Source: Ignavibacteriales bacterium (GTDB lineage: Bacteria > Bacteroidota > Ignavibacteria > Ignavibacteriales > Ignavibacteriaceae). From it: 64,000 nt of DNA. Location of the stretch: positions 496,001 through 560,000 of the forward strand of contig JADJEI010000013.1 in the NCBI GenBank assembly GCA_016709155.1, in the 5' to 3' direction. This document shows positions 11,683 through 21,543 of the stretch, in pieces. Both the position numbers and the translations under genes were made by a program. The notes below the pieces were generated by a model. The model was given only the letters and a program-made list of their open reading frames with translations, was not told where the DNA came from and did no database searches. How positions within the stretch are numbered: the stretch's first letter is position 1; every line of letters begins with the position of its first letter.

Positions 11683-12441
11683 ATGAAAAATATATTTCAA
11701 TCTCTATTCATTCTCTCTTTGCTTTTTCTTTTTTCCTGTGATGGTAGTGATATTCCTAAAAACGATAGCAAAGTTGTCTGTGTTTTATTCGATCTTTCAG
11801 AAACCACTAATACACCCGCAATCAGAAAAAACTATTTGGAAAAGTTTAAACTGATCCTAAACTCTATGAATAGCGGTGATGCAATTGAAGCAGCTTTAAT
11901 TACTGAGAAATCTTTATCTGAATTAGATCTTTCTATTAATTGCGATTTCACGAAAATTATTCCCTTCACTGATACCGATCTAGCTGAAAGAATAGCAAAG
12001 ATACAATCAGATTCCATCATCACTTTAAGAAAAGACTCAATCCTTGCTGTTGCCGATTCTATTTTATTCAAACCAAATAGAAAAATTTCTAAAACAGAAA
12101 TTATTGGTTCTCTTCAAGTGGCGGAAAGAGTTTTCAAATCTTTCAAACAACCCCGCAAAATACTAGTAGTCTTTTCTGATATGATTGAAGATTCCAAGGA
12201 TTATAATTTTGAAAGAGAAATCCTCAACTCTAACAGGATAAGGAAAATTATTGATCTGGAAAAACAGAAACATAGCTTACCTGATTTTAACCAGGTCAAA
12301 GTTTTCGTAGCCGGTGCTACTCACGAAGATTCTCGCAAGTATAATCAAATAAAATATTTCTGGTTCGAATATTTCAAGTCTTGTAATGCTAATCTTGAAC
12401 CTCAAAATTATGGCGCTGCATTGATAAATTTTAATGAGTAA
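11683..12441 (+). CDS. Lipoprotein with von Willebrand factor A-like domain
   Basis: 252 residues. The N-terminus is a signal peptide with a lipobox (SLLFLFSCDGSD), so the protein is likely anchored to a membrane outside the cytoplasm. The mature part begins VVCVLFDLSETTNTPAIR, a MIDAS-like DxSxT variant (DLSET), and later has RKILVVFSDMIEDS, both typical of VWA folds that bind metal and partner proteins. It follows the coiled-coil membrane protein by 11 bases. Not a recognised Cas protein. The fold call is moderate. Confidence 0.66.
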   Translation: MKNIFQSLFILSLLFLFSCDGSDIPKNDSKVVCVLFDLSETTNTPAIRKNYLEKFKLILNSMNSGDAIEAALITEKSLSELDLSINCDFTKIIPFTDTDLAERIAKIQSDSIITLRKDSILAVADSILFKPNRKISKTEIIGSLQVAERVFKSFKQPRKILVVFSDMIEDSKDYNFEREILNSNRIRKIIDLEKQKHSLPDFNQVKVFVAGATHEDSRKYNQIKYFWFEYFKSCNANLEPQNYGAALINFNE

Positions 12442-12570
12442 TTTTTTACGCTAACTTTTAAAATTCTGAGTTGAAGCCTCTTACATAGTAATGCCGATGA
12501 CAAAGGTTTTTAGAAATACGCTTACCATTGTTACTTGATTTGAATAAAGATTATCCTCCACTCAATTTAA

Positions 12571-15348
12571 GTGAGCAACTTCATGAATGATGTTTTTTTC
12601 GAAAAGATATTTCTTAATCACTTTATAATTACACTCCGGTTCAAAAAAGATATTACATTTCATTTTATCACGGCTCAAAACTCTACGGTTTCCTTTCCAG
12701 GGTTTTCGAATGGCATCAACCCCCGCAGGATGAAAAAAAGTCAACGATGTTGTAATTTATCCCTGCGAATCAGGCAGGATCAATTATAACTCAGGCGATG
12801 AGTATCACTTCGGTATAACTTTTTTAAAAGATGATTTTGAATTAATCGAGAAGTTAAAAAAGAATTTGGCTGCTATTCCCCATTCTAATTTCCCCGGTGA
12901 TTTAACAAATGAAACTGTAGAATTAATTGACATTTCTGAAATAAATGCCTGCCCGGAATATTCACCCTCTCAGAACAATATTTATAATCTGAAATTTTTA
13001 ACACCGCTAAGAATGGAAAGAAAGGAAGCAGACAAGCAAAAGGGTAAACGTTTTTTTGATACTGAATATTTTGATGTTCAACAGTTTTTCAAACTGCTTT
13101 ACAAACGTATCTCCGATCTTTATAAACTTAATTTTAATACTTTCCCCACTGATGCTATTCCTGAAAACCCTGCTGCAGAAATAATTGAAAAGTGCTTTAT
13201 TTGGGTGGACATGCCAAATGAAACCCACACATTCGACGGGATTATCGGAACAATTAAATTCAAAGCGGAGCTAAATGATTTATGGAAAAGAATACTACAC
13301 TTCGGACAGCTTGTTCATGTTGGGCAGCGCTCCGCTTTTGGCTTCGGTAAATATGTTCTGATCGGTGATGGGTTAGAACCCTCCATAGTTACGCCTGTAA
13401 AAACATTTTTAGATCTGACACTCGAAAAAGAAAATTTACACAAAGCATTTTACCACATAAAATCCAACAGCGATTTTGCCGGAGTTGATGGAATATCTCC
13501 TGAATTCTTCGAGCTATCACTTAAGGAGAATTTAGAGAACCTGATAAAACAGGTTCAATCCGGTGAATATCAATCCGAAGATTTGCAAGGGGTACTTATT
13601 CCTAAATCGCAATCTAAAATCCGTGCTCTTGCCATACCCGCGGTTAAAGACCGTCTGCTTCAAAGAGCTGTCGTGCAAATCTTAAGCGACCCGATTGACC
13701 ATTTGCTCGAAGAAAACTCATTCGCTTTCCGAAAGGGTTTATCTAGGGCTGGAGCTGCACGCGCTATAAATCAGGCACGCAAAAACGGCTATCATTTTGT
13801 TGTCGAATCTGACATTCAATCTTTCTTTGATACTGTCAACTGGGAATTGTTGTTTAAAAAACTGGATGTCCTTTACGGTTATGATCCTATTTGTGATATA
13901 ATTAAGAAGTGGGTTCAAAGTGATGTTGTTTTTAAGGGCATAAAAATTAAACGATTCAAAGGCTTGCCGCAGGGGGCTGTTATTTCTCCATTGCTCGCAA
14001 ACTTATTCCTTGATGAATTTGATGAAGCTTTACAAAATGACTTTAAACTTATCCGCTATGCCGATGATTTTGTTCTTCTTTGTAAATCTAAAGAACAAGC
14101 TGAAGAGGCGTTGGAAAAAGTTAAGTCATCCCTCAAAAATATTGATCTTCAAATTGCACCTTCCAAAACCAATATTGTTTCTTTCGATCAGGGGTTTCAA
14201 TATTTAGGTTACTTATTCGTCAAATCTATTATTATTGAAAAGAGTGCTGCTGAAGAGAAATCTTTTCTGGGGAATCATCTGAAATTAACGAGACTTCCCT
14301 GCCTGCGGATAGCTGGATCAGCACTATCAACTTTGAAAAAATTAAGCCTGTAAAAAAAATATTCCCTGCCGAAGCTAAACCTATAAACTCAAAGGAAAGT
14401 CTTGAGATTATTTTAGATAAATATCCTCTTTACATTAGTAATAATTCCTTCATCCATGTTGATTCTGACAGCATTGAAGTTATTACTAAAGTTGATTCTG
14501 AAGAAATAGAAGTTAAATACCCCTTAAATGATATTGGCAGCATAATAATACTTGGATCAAATAGAATAACAATGCCCGTAGTCTTTAAATTGAATGAGAA
14601 TGCAATTCCAATTTACTTCTGTAAACCAAATGGTGAATTAAAACTCGAAATAAATGTAAGCAATAATAATTTCGATCTTTGGTTAAAACAGGCTTCACTA
14701 TCCAAGGATGACGATTTTGTGCTGTCATTTGCGAGCAAAGTAGTACAGGCAAAAATCAATAATCAAAAAGTCATAGCCCGAAGAATACTTGAAGAGGAAA
14801 ATACTGCAGAAGGATTCAATTCATTTATATCTAAAGCACACAAAGCAAATTCACTAAGCTCGCTTCGGGGAATTGAAGGAAGCTCTGCCGTACTTTTTTT
14901 TGATATACTGAATAAATCTTTACCAGCAGAATGGAAATTCGACAAACGGACAAAAAACCCGCCTCAAGACCCCGTTAATACAATGCTGTCTTTTGGCTAT
15001 TCAATATTATATCATCATATCTCCACCGCTTTACAAATAGAAGGACTGAACCCGCAAATTGGTTTATTTCATCAGTCGAGCAACCGGTACTTTCCACTTG
15101 CTTCAGACATTCAGGAAGAGTTTCGTCACATAATAGATATTTTGGTGATTCACCTCGTCCGCAAAAAAATGGTTTCGCTTGGCGATTTTGTATTAGACCG
15201 CAGGAATCTTTACCCCTGTTTGATGTCGAAAGATTTTATTAAAAAATTCATTAGAATAATCGAAGAAAGATTAAACGTAAAATTTAAACCTCAAAGCTTA
15301 TCGAAGGAACTGAGCTATAAACAACTCTTTCATCACCCGGCACGGTAA
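12571..15348 (+). pseudogene. cas1: Cas6-reverse transcriptase-Cas1 fusion, frameshifted
   Basis: Three domains in one gene. Cas6 (to about 13400): KLYGFLSRVFEWHQPP and the glycine-rich loop GQRSAFGFGKYVL, which process pre-crRNA. Reverse transcriptase (about 13430-14200): AFRKGLSRAGAARAI, LPQGAVISPLLANLFLDE and catalytic YADD at 14057-14068. Cas1 (about 14340 on): LRGIEGSSA, GLFHQSS and SDIQEEFRHI, giving the metal-binding Glu, His and Asp/Glu. Fusions of this layout are known from type III systems that copy RNA into spacers. Frames change at T run 12663-12666, A run 12733-12739 and about 14275. The start is uncertain: GTG 12571 or ATG 12583; upstream fragments (ATG 12491) hint at further damage. 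Confidence 0.88.
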
Positions 15349-15406
15349 ATTAAATCTTCCATATAGAAAGAGCGGATGATATATTCACCATTAAATATAA
15401 GATAAT

Positions 15407-15682
15407 ATGATTCATTTAATAGTTTACGATATTGCAGATGATAAACAACGTAATAGCATTAGTAAATTGCTTGAAATTTATGGCGTACGTGTTCAGAGAT
15501 CTGTATTTGAGTGTAACCTGAATGAAGTGCTATACAAAGAATTGCTGGACAAACTCCAGGACCTTTCCACCGAAGATGTGGATATGAGAATTTACCCTTT
15601 ATGTAAAGAATGTTTTGCAAAAGTAATGGGAATTGGAGAAGTAAAACGATTCCCGGGTTTACGCGGATACGAGATAATTTGA
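15407..15682 (+). CDS. cas2: CRISPR adaptation protein Cas2
   Basis: 91 residues, the normal size. The N-terminus MIHLIVYDIADDKQRNSISK is the Cas2 ferredoxin-fold strand with the conserved Asp, followed by YGVRVQRSVFEC. The C-terminal half ends in GLRGYEII. It forms the integrase core with Cas1. It lies 58 bases after the Cas6-RT-Cas1 gene and 236 bases before the first repeat, so the array leader follows it directly. Intact, unlike the fusion gene. Confidence 0.95.
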   Translation: MIHLIVYDIADDKQRNSISKLLEIYGVRVQRSVFECNLNEVLYKELLDKLQDLSTEDVDMRIYPLCKECFAKVMGIGEVKRFPGLRGYEII

Positions 15683-15918
15683 GAACTTGCGAGCTATGAT
15701 TATCAAAAGTGAGAAATGCACCAATTGTTACGTTTTTAACTTGTTTTCTAACAAAATGAAAAATTATGCCCCGCAAACCTTTATCTGCTTATTAATCAAT
15801 ACTTTGTGGTGATGGGATCTCAGAGTATTTATTTAACTTTAAAAAAATGATAAAAAATGCGCGTGCCTCGCAAACGTGCTTGCAAATGTTTATATTTATA
15901 TAGCTTATAAGCATAGCT
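15683..15918 (+). promoter_or_regulatory. Probable CRISPR leader
   Basis: 236 AT-rich bases between cas2 and the first repeat, without a convincing gene. The repeats end in GAAAC on this strand, and the mutated repeats gather at the far right end, so the leader is expected here and the array is read rightwards. No promoter boxes are claimed. Confidence 0.6.
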
Positions 15919-17850
15919 ATTGCAATCGAATGGTGTCGTTGACATATTGAAACAGGTACAATTTGAGCCGATTTTTCTAAATATTTATAGATTGCAATCG
16001 AATGGTGTCGTTGACATATTGAAACTGCATTTTGCAGCGTAAATAAATTTTCCATTTTTATTGCAATCGAATGGTGTCGTTGACATATTGAAACTCTTCA
16101 AAAGTTTTTACTAATACTAAGTTTTTTAATTGCAATCGAATGGTGTCGTTGACATATTGAAACAATTGATATAAATAATATCCAAAAGAACCAGAGGTTT
16201 TATTGCAATCGAATGGTGTCGTTGACATATTGAAACAAATTCATAGTTTAGATTATCATAGACAGTATTGTTAATTGCAATCGAATGGTGTCGTTGACAT
16301 ATTGAAACGGATTGTTCCAAGATTTGAACTCCAAAACTTTACCAATTGCAATCGAATGGTGTCGTTGACATATTGAAACTAAACGGAGCTAATCCTACAG
16401 TATCATCATTTTTATTGCAATCGAATGGTGTCGTTGACATATTGAAACAAAGACTACCAAACCTAATCCAATCTTCAAATAATAATTGCAATCGAATGGT
16501 GTCGTTGACATATTGAAACATATTAGGTAATATCCAAATAAGTAAAGTATATCTTATTGCAATCGAATGGTGTCGTTGACATATTGAAACTTTAAAGGTT
16601 TAAAAGTAAAAATGGGTATTAGAATAGATTGCAATCGAATGGTGTCGTTGACATATTGAAACTAAACGGAGCTAATCCTACAGTATCATCATTTTTATTG
16701 CAATCGAATGGTGTCGTTGACATATTGAAACTTTATTGTTTGTTTTTTTGATTGGAAATAAAAAATTGCAATCGAATGGTGTCGTTGACATATTGAAACT
16801 CAATGTTTTACAATAATACGCAACTCCCTTTTCTTATTGCAATCGAATGGTGTCGTTGACATATTGAAACTAATATGATTGTTATTGAGATTGAAATGAA
16901 CTATGTATTGCAATCGAATGGTGTCGTTGACATATTGAAACAAAGACTACCAAACCTAATCCAATCTTCAAATAATAATTGCAATCGAATGGTGTCGTTG
17001 ACATATTGAAACTCTATTCCCAAGGAGGGAATCAATAATAGATCTAGATTGCAATCGAATGGTGTCGTTGACATATTGAAACTAAACGGAGCTAATCCTA
17101 CAGTATCATCATTTTTATTGCAATCGAATGGTGTCGTTGACATATTGAAACTTTATTGTTTGTTTTTTTGATTGAAATAAAAAAATTGCAATCGAATGGT
17201 GTCGTTGACATATTGAAACTCAATGTTTTACAATAATACGCAACTCCCTTTTCTTATTGCAATCGAATGGTGTCGTTGACATATTGAAACTGTTATCGGT
17301 GTTTTCATAATTTCCTTTTATTTTATTGCAATCGAATGGTGTCGTTGACATATTGAAACTAGAGACAAAATTTAGGAGGTACATTTTGCTTATGATTGCA
17401 ATCGAATGGTGTCGTTGACATATTGAAACTTTTTGGAGGTTCGTTTAATATTGGCGTTAATTTAGATTGCAATCGAATGGTGTCGTTGACATATTGAAAC
17501 GTACCTTTGTACTCTAAATTGACTGGGTCTTCTCCATTGCAATCGAATGGTGTCGTTGACATATTGAAACTAACTGGAATCATGCCAGCTAAACAACCCC
17601 AATAATTGCAATCGAATGGTGTCGTTGACATATTGAAACAAATTTTTTAGAAAGCTAGATTCCATCCAAGATGAATTGCAATCGAATGGTGTCGTTGACA
17701 TATTGAAACAAATCAATCACTAAGAGTATAGCTGAAAATAATATTATATTGCAATCGAATGATGTAGTTGACATATTGAAACTTATCAATGGCAATTGAT
17801 AAATTTGTTACTTCGTTTTATTGCAATCGAATGGTGTCGTTGACATATTG
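15919..17850 (+). CRISPR. CRISPR array block 1 (28 repeats)
   Basis: 28 copies of a 35-bp repeat that begins ATTGCAATCG and ends TTGACATATTGAAAC; spacers are 34-38 bases. First repeat 15919-15953, second 15991-16025. Copies are identical apart from the 27th (17748-17782, two changes). The last (17820-17850) loses its final four bases where the trailer-like element starts. Several spacers recur: the one at 16380 also at 16663 and 17083, the one at 16449 also at 16942, and a run of neighbours around 16731-16835 again at 17152-17255. Confidence 0.98.
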
Positions 17851-18030
17851 TGAAGCAGCCTCCTCCAAACCCATACAAAAGAGGGGCGTAATGCAATGAA
17901 TAGATTCGTGGACTTATTTAATTGGTGGTACGGGGCTTGCCCTGTCTGTGCAGAACAGTTAAAATTAAAATTCAATGGAGTCGGTGAATTAAAAAATTCT
18001 TTCTCTCAATTGTTCATTTTTAATTGTTAA
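17851..18030 (+). repeat. Trailer-like element, copy 1, between array blocks
   Basis: 180 bases that begin TGAAGCAGCCTCC immediately after a cut repeat (lacking AAAC). It contains a small hairpin region around AAAAGAGGGG and a possible 44-residue frame (17896-18030, MNRFVDLFNWWYGACPVCAE) whose stop abuts the next, degenerate repeat. Copy 2 is nearly identical, copy 3 diverged. The same junction in all three copies suggests duplicated array ends rather than three insertions. Confidence 0.8.
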
Positions 18031-18413
18031 TTTGCACTCGCCTGGTGTCGTTGACATATTGAAACTCTATCATTTGTAGGTATTTTTCGATACCTTCTTT
18101 AATTGCAATCGAATGATGTCGTTGACATATTGAAACTAGATTGCTGCTCCCTGCTGATTGGTAAGTACTATAATTGCAATCGAATGGTGTCGTTGACATA
18201 TTGAAACAAATAATGGTAAAGTTTTTTCGAAATCACTCATTAATTGCAATCGAATGGATTCGTTGACATATTGAAACGCCAAAGTTGCTTCCGAAATATC
18301 CGGTAATCTTTGATTGCAATCGAATGGTGTCGTTGACATATTGAAACGCCAAAGTTGCTTCCGAAATATCCGGTAATCTTGGATTGCATTCGAATGGTGT
18401 CGTTGACATATTG
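18031..18413 (+). CRISPR. CRISPR array block 2 (6 repeats)
   Basis: Six repeats at 18031, 18102, 18173, 18243, 18313 and 18383. The first is degenerate (starts TTTGCACTCGCCTGG); the fourth and sixth also carry changes. The last is cut after ATATTG, at the same base as the end of block 1. The spacers at 18278 and 18348 are the same sequence. Confidence 0.96.
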
Positions 18414-18592
18414 TGAAGCAGCCTCCTCCAAACCCCTCCAAAAGAGGGGCGTAATGCAATGAATAGATTCGTGGATTTATTTAATTGGTGGTACGGGGCT
18501 TGCCCTGTCTGTGCAGAACAGTTAAAATTTATATTCAATTGAGTCGGTGGATTAAAAAATTCTTTTCTCAATTGTTCATTTTTAATTGTTAA
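18414..18592 (+). repeat. Trailer-like element, copy 2, between array blocks
   Basis: 179 bases almost identical to 17851-18030, again joined to a repeat cut after ATATTG and followed by the same degenerate repeat type. The small frame (ATG 18459) stops early at 18542 because of a TGA, which argues against a required peptide. Confidence 0.8.
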
Positions 18593-19908
18593 TTTGCACT
18601 CGCCTGGTGTCGTTGACATATTGAAACATATTAAGCCCAGTCATAAGAATTTGAATAGCTTTTTATTGCAATCGAATGGTGTCGTTGACATATTGAAACT
18701 AAAAGGTATCTTTTTGATATCCAATATGTCATTTACATTGCAATCGAATGGTGTCGTTGACATATTGAAACATTACCGCATTCATTCCACCTGCCAAAGC
18801 AAAGAAGAGTTGCAATCGAATGGTGTCGTTGACATATTGAAACTCAAATGACAAAGAAGAAATCATATCTTCTATCTCTATTGCAATCGAATGGTGTCGT
18901 TGACATATTGAAACACATTGTACGTCTCCTTATGTTTGTGTTGTTGAATTATTGCAATCGAATAGTGTCGTTGACATATTGAAACGTTTCCTCAACTCCG
19001 TACATTGTAACTCCTTTTGTATTGCAATAGAATGGCGTCGTTGACATATTAAAACTTGTCATTTCTTGCGATTTATCCTGAGAAATTGTTAATTGCAATC
19101 GAATGGTGTCGTTGACATATTGAAACAAAGCCACATCACCGGGACTTTTATCATCTAATATTATTGCAATCGAATGCTGTCGTTGACATGTTGAAACACT
19201 GTTAGCCCTCTGGCGCGCATATCTTCGAGTATATATTGCAAACGAATGGTGTCGTTGACATGTTGAAACCTATGGCGTATTTCTCCCAAAACCAAGCGTA
19301 GGATTGCAAACGAATGGTGTCGTTGACATATTGAAACAGTCCAGAACATTGGCGTTGAGAACGGGTTTGTCTTTCAATTACAATCGAATGGTGTCGTTGA
19401 CATATTGAAACGCAGCACCTTTGAGTCAGCCTTCTACTACTGCTTTGAATTGCAATCGAATGATGTCGTTGACATATTGAAACTCAGACATAAGATAAGA
19501 ATGATTAGGATCGGTTATTAATTGCAATCGAATGGTGTCGTAGACATATTGAAACAAGATGTAACCTCAGTTGTAGAATTTACTGATACAATTGCAATCG
19601 AATGATGTCGTTGACATATTGAAACTCGTAAACGCTTCCAGTTCCACCCACCATAAACATAATATTGCAATCGAATGGTGTCGTTGACATATTGAAACAT
19701 ATTAAGCCCAGTCATAAGAATTTGAATAGCTTTTTATTGCAATCGAATGGTGTCGTTGACATATTGAAACGTTGGATAGCTTTTCCAACCAGGATGAAGA
19801 TATTTAATTGCAATCGAATGGTGTCATTGACATATTGAAACTCAAATGACAAAGAAGAAATCATATCTTCTATCTCTATTGCAATCGAATGGTGTCGTTG
19901 ACATATTG
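18593..19908 (+). CRISPR. CRISPR array block 3 (19 repeats)
   Basis: Nineteen repeats from 18593 (degenerate, same type as at 18031) to 19878-19908 (cut after ATATTG). Many copies here carry point changes (for example at 18951, 19021, 19163, 19235, 19303, 19377 and 19521), as expected for the old, leader-distal end. Spacers at 18628 and 19699 are the same, as are those at 18844 and 19842. Confidence 0.97.
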
Positions 19909-20085
19909 TGAAGCAGCCTCCCTCGACCCCTAGAAAAGAGGGGCGTAATGCAATGAGTATATTTGTAGACTTATTAAAACGGTGGTACGGGACTTATCCT
20001 GTAGCAGCAGAACAGTCAAAATTAAAATTCAGCGGACAAGGTGAAGTAAAAAAATTCTTTCTCTCAATTATTTATTTTTAATTTT
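19909..20085 (+). repeat. Trailer-like element, copy 3, at the array end
   Basis: Diverged copy of the elements at 17851 and 18414, again starting TGAAGCAGCCTCC at the cut repeat. It keeps an open frame (19953-20081, MSIFVDLLKRWYGTYPVAAE), but differences from copy 1 are mostly amino-acid-changing, so coding is doubtful. No repeat follows, so this is likely the original array terminus and the source of the other two copies. Confidence 0.72.
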
Positions 20086-20220
20086 TATCAGCGCTATGAA
20101 TTGCGATCTAATATTTTTTCTAAAATCTTTGTTTTGATAATTAGACGCCATTCTGTATTTTTATGGCTACTAATGTAGCCAATTGGTTACCAAAGTATCC
20201 ACTAAATCAGGTCATCATAA

Positions 20221-20832
20221 ATGATTGTTAACAGAATATTAGATTATATTTTATATTCACCCGGACTGATAACAGTACTGCGAGAACTGAATTTACGCAG
20301 GCCAGGGATTAGCGGCAGAGAGATAGCAAGACTTACAGGTATTACACATAGATCAGCATTAAAAGCATTGGATAACCTGGAAGCCTTAAGATTAGTGGAA
20401 AGACAGGTTATAGGTAAAGCTTACTCTTTTACTGTAAACCGGAAACATTATGTCTATCAATATGTAATTGCCCCGATTTTTGAAGCGGAGAAAGAGTTGG
20501 GAAATTCCATCAACAATAAAATAAAGAAAACACTCGGAAAATTTTCTATAAGCATAATACTCTTTGGCAGCGTTGCCAGAAAAGAAGAAAATTATGAAAG
20601 TGATCTTGATATTTGCATAGTATATAAATCCGGTAGGCGTTTGTTGGAGGAGAAAGTAAGTCAATTGCGTGGTGACCTTTTCAGCAGGTACGGGATATCA
20701 TTGGCACCTTACTATATAAGTGAAAAGGATTTCAGATCAAAAGCTAAAAATAGGAAGCTCCCTGTTATTAACATTCTTAGAGAAGGCAGGGTTATTTCCG
20801 GTAAAACTATAACGAGAATGATAGATGGTTAA
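20221..20832 (+). CDS. Winged-helix / MNT nucleotidyltransferase, probable antitoxin
   Basis: 203 residues. The first 75 form a winged-helix domain (GISGREIARLTGITHRSALK). The second half has the minimal nucleotidyltransferase signature ILFGSVARKEENYESDLDIC, with GS and the two metal-binding Asp. In MNT/HEPN toxin-antitoxin pairs such enzymes add nucleotides to the HEPN toxin and silence it. The stop overlaps the next gene by 8 bases, and that gene is HEPN-like, so a two-gene module is well supported. The added winged helix may give self-regulation. Confidence 0.82.
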   Translation: MIVNRILDYILYSPGLITVLRELNLRRPGISGREIARLTGITHRSALKALDNLEALRLVERQVIGKAYSFTVNRKHYVYQYVIAPIFEAEKELGNSINNKIKKTLGKFSISIILFGSVARKEENYESDLDICIVYKSGRRLLEEKVSQLRGDLFSRYGISLAPYYISEKDFRSKAKNRKLPVINILREGRVISGKTITRMIDG

Positions 20833-21235
20833 GAAAGTATCAAGAAAGCGAATTGATTATTCTAAATTTGAAGATTTTTTAAGCGTTTCAAAAAATTTTA
20901 TTGCTGGTGCCGAACTTGCAGTAAAATCTGAATATTATAATGCCGCCGGTTTGTTGATTATTCACGCTGCCATCGCAATAGCCGATGCAATAACGATCAG
21001 ATTTTCTTCAACAAAATGTTCTGGTGAAAATCATTATGAAGTTATTAAACTACTAAAAGAAACAGCGCCCCGCACACGTGATACACAAAATGCATTAAAC
21101 CATTTTGAAAAATTAATTGACCATAAGAATGCAGTTTCATATCAGGGTGATATATATGTTAAACAAGATATAGAACAATTATTAAAACATTTTGATCGTT
21201 TTTCTAATTGGGCTTATTCACTGCTAAAAAATTAG
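20825..21235 (+). CDS. HEPN-domain protein, probable toxin of MNT/HEPN pair
   Basis: 136 residues, mostly helical. AGAELAVKSEYYNAAGLLI is the usual first HEPN helix pair, followed by LLIIHAAIAIADAI. The C-terminal part has LIDHKNAVSYQGD instead of a clean RxxxxH motif, so RNase activity is uncertain. Overlapping start with the nucleotidyltransferase supports co-translation. It lies just after the CRISPR array. Confidence 0.75.
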   Translation: MVKKVSRKRIDYSKFEDFLSVSKNFIAGAELAVKSEYYNAAGLLIIHAAIAIADAITIRFSSTKCSGENHYEVIKLLKETAPRTRDTQNALNHFEKLIDHKNAVSYQGDIYVKQDIEQLLKHFDRFSNWAYSLLKN

Positions 21236-21543
21236 GCTGATGTTTATTATAATTTATTATTATGCTTTTCAGCATGTCGGATCGATCAGGAGACCGATCC
21301 CTACATTGTCTTGATTGAATGGTGTCGCTGAGTTATTGAAAAGAAAGCATTTCCCAACCACTCTCAAGGAGGGGAATTAGGAAGCATTGCATTTGATTTG
21401 GTCCTTTGATTTTCTTAAAGTCCTCTCCTTTGGATTGGGTTGGGTGAGGCTTTTTATTTTATAAAATATAACCGAAGACAGAAGAGGCAAGCCTCTCCCC
21501 TGCTTTTAATTGGTATTGGGGTTTAGTTAGCGGGCAGTGTAAA
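21236..21543. other. Intergenic region with decayed repeats
   Basis: 308 bases between two converging genes. It holds a GATCGATC-AGGA-GACCGATC hairpin (about 21280-21298), an orphan decayed CRISPR repeat (separate entry) and a stretch ending GAGGCTTTTTATTTTA that may terminate transcription. No gene is seen. Confidence 0.55.
21311..21342 (+). repeat. Orphan degenerate CRISPR repeat
   Basis: TTGATTGAATGGTGTCGCTG followed by AGTTATTGAAAA matches the array repeat over most of its length with several changes. It stands alone 1.4 kb after the array, beyond the toxin-antitoxin pair. Confidence 0.7.

Noticed and set aside
15459..15776. Leftward reading frame over cas2
   Set aside because: Shadow of the clear cas2 gene.
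1..15918. Search for a Csm6/Csx1/Can-type CARF effector activated by cyclic oligoadenylate
   Set aside because: No CARF or matching effector domain could be recognised in the genes visible; it may lie left of the window.
15792..19715. Many minus-strand reading frames in the repeat array with repeated words such as MSTTPFDCN and VSICQRHHSIAI
   Set aside because: They are translations of the CRISPR repeat in different frames, open only because the repeat has few stops.
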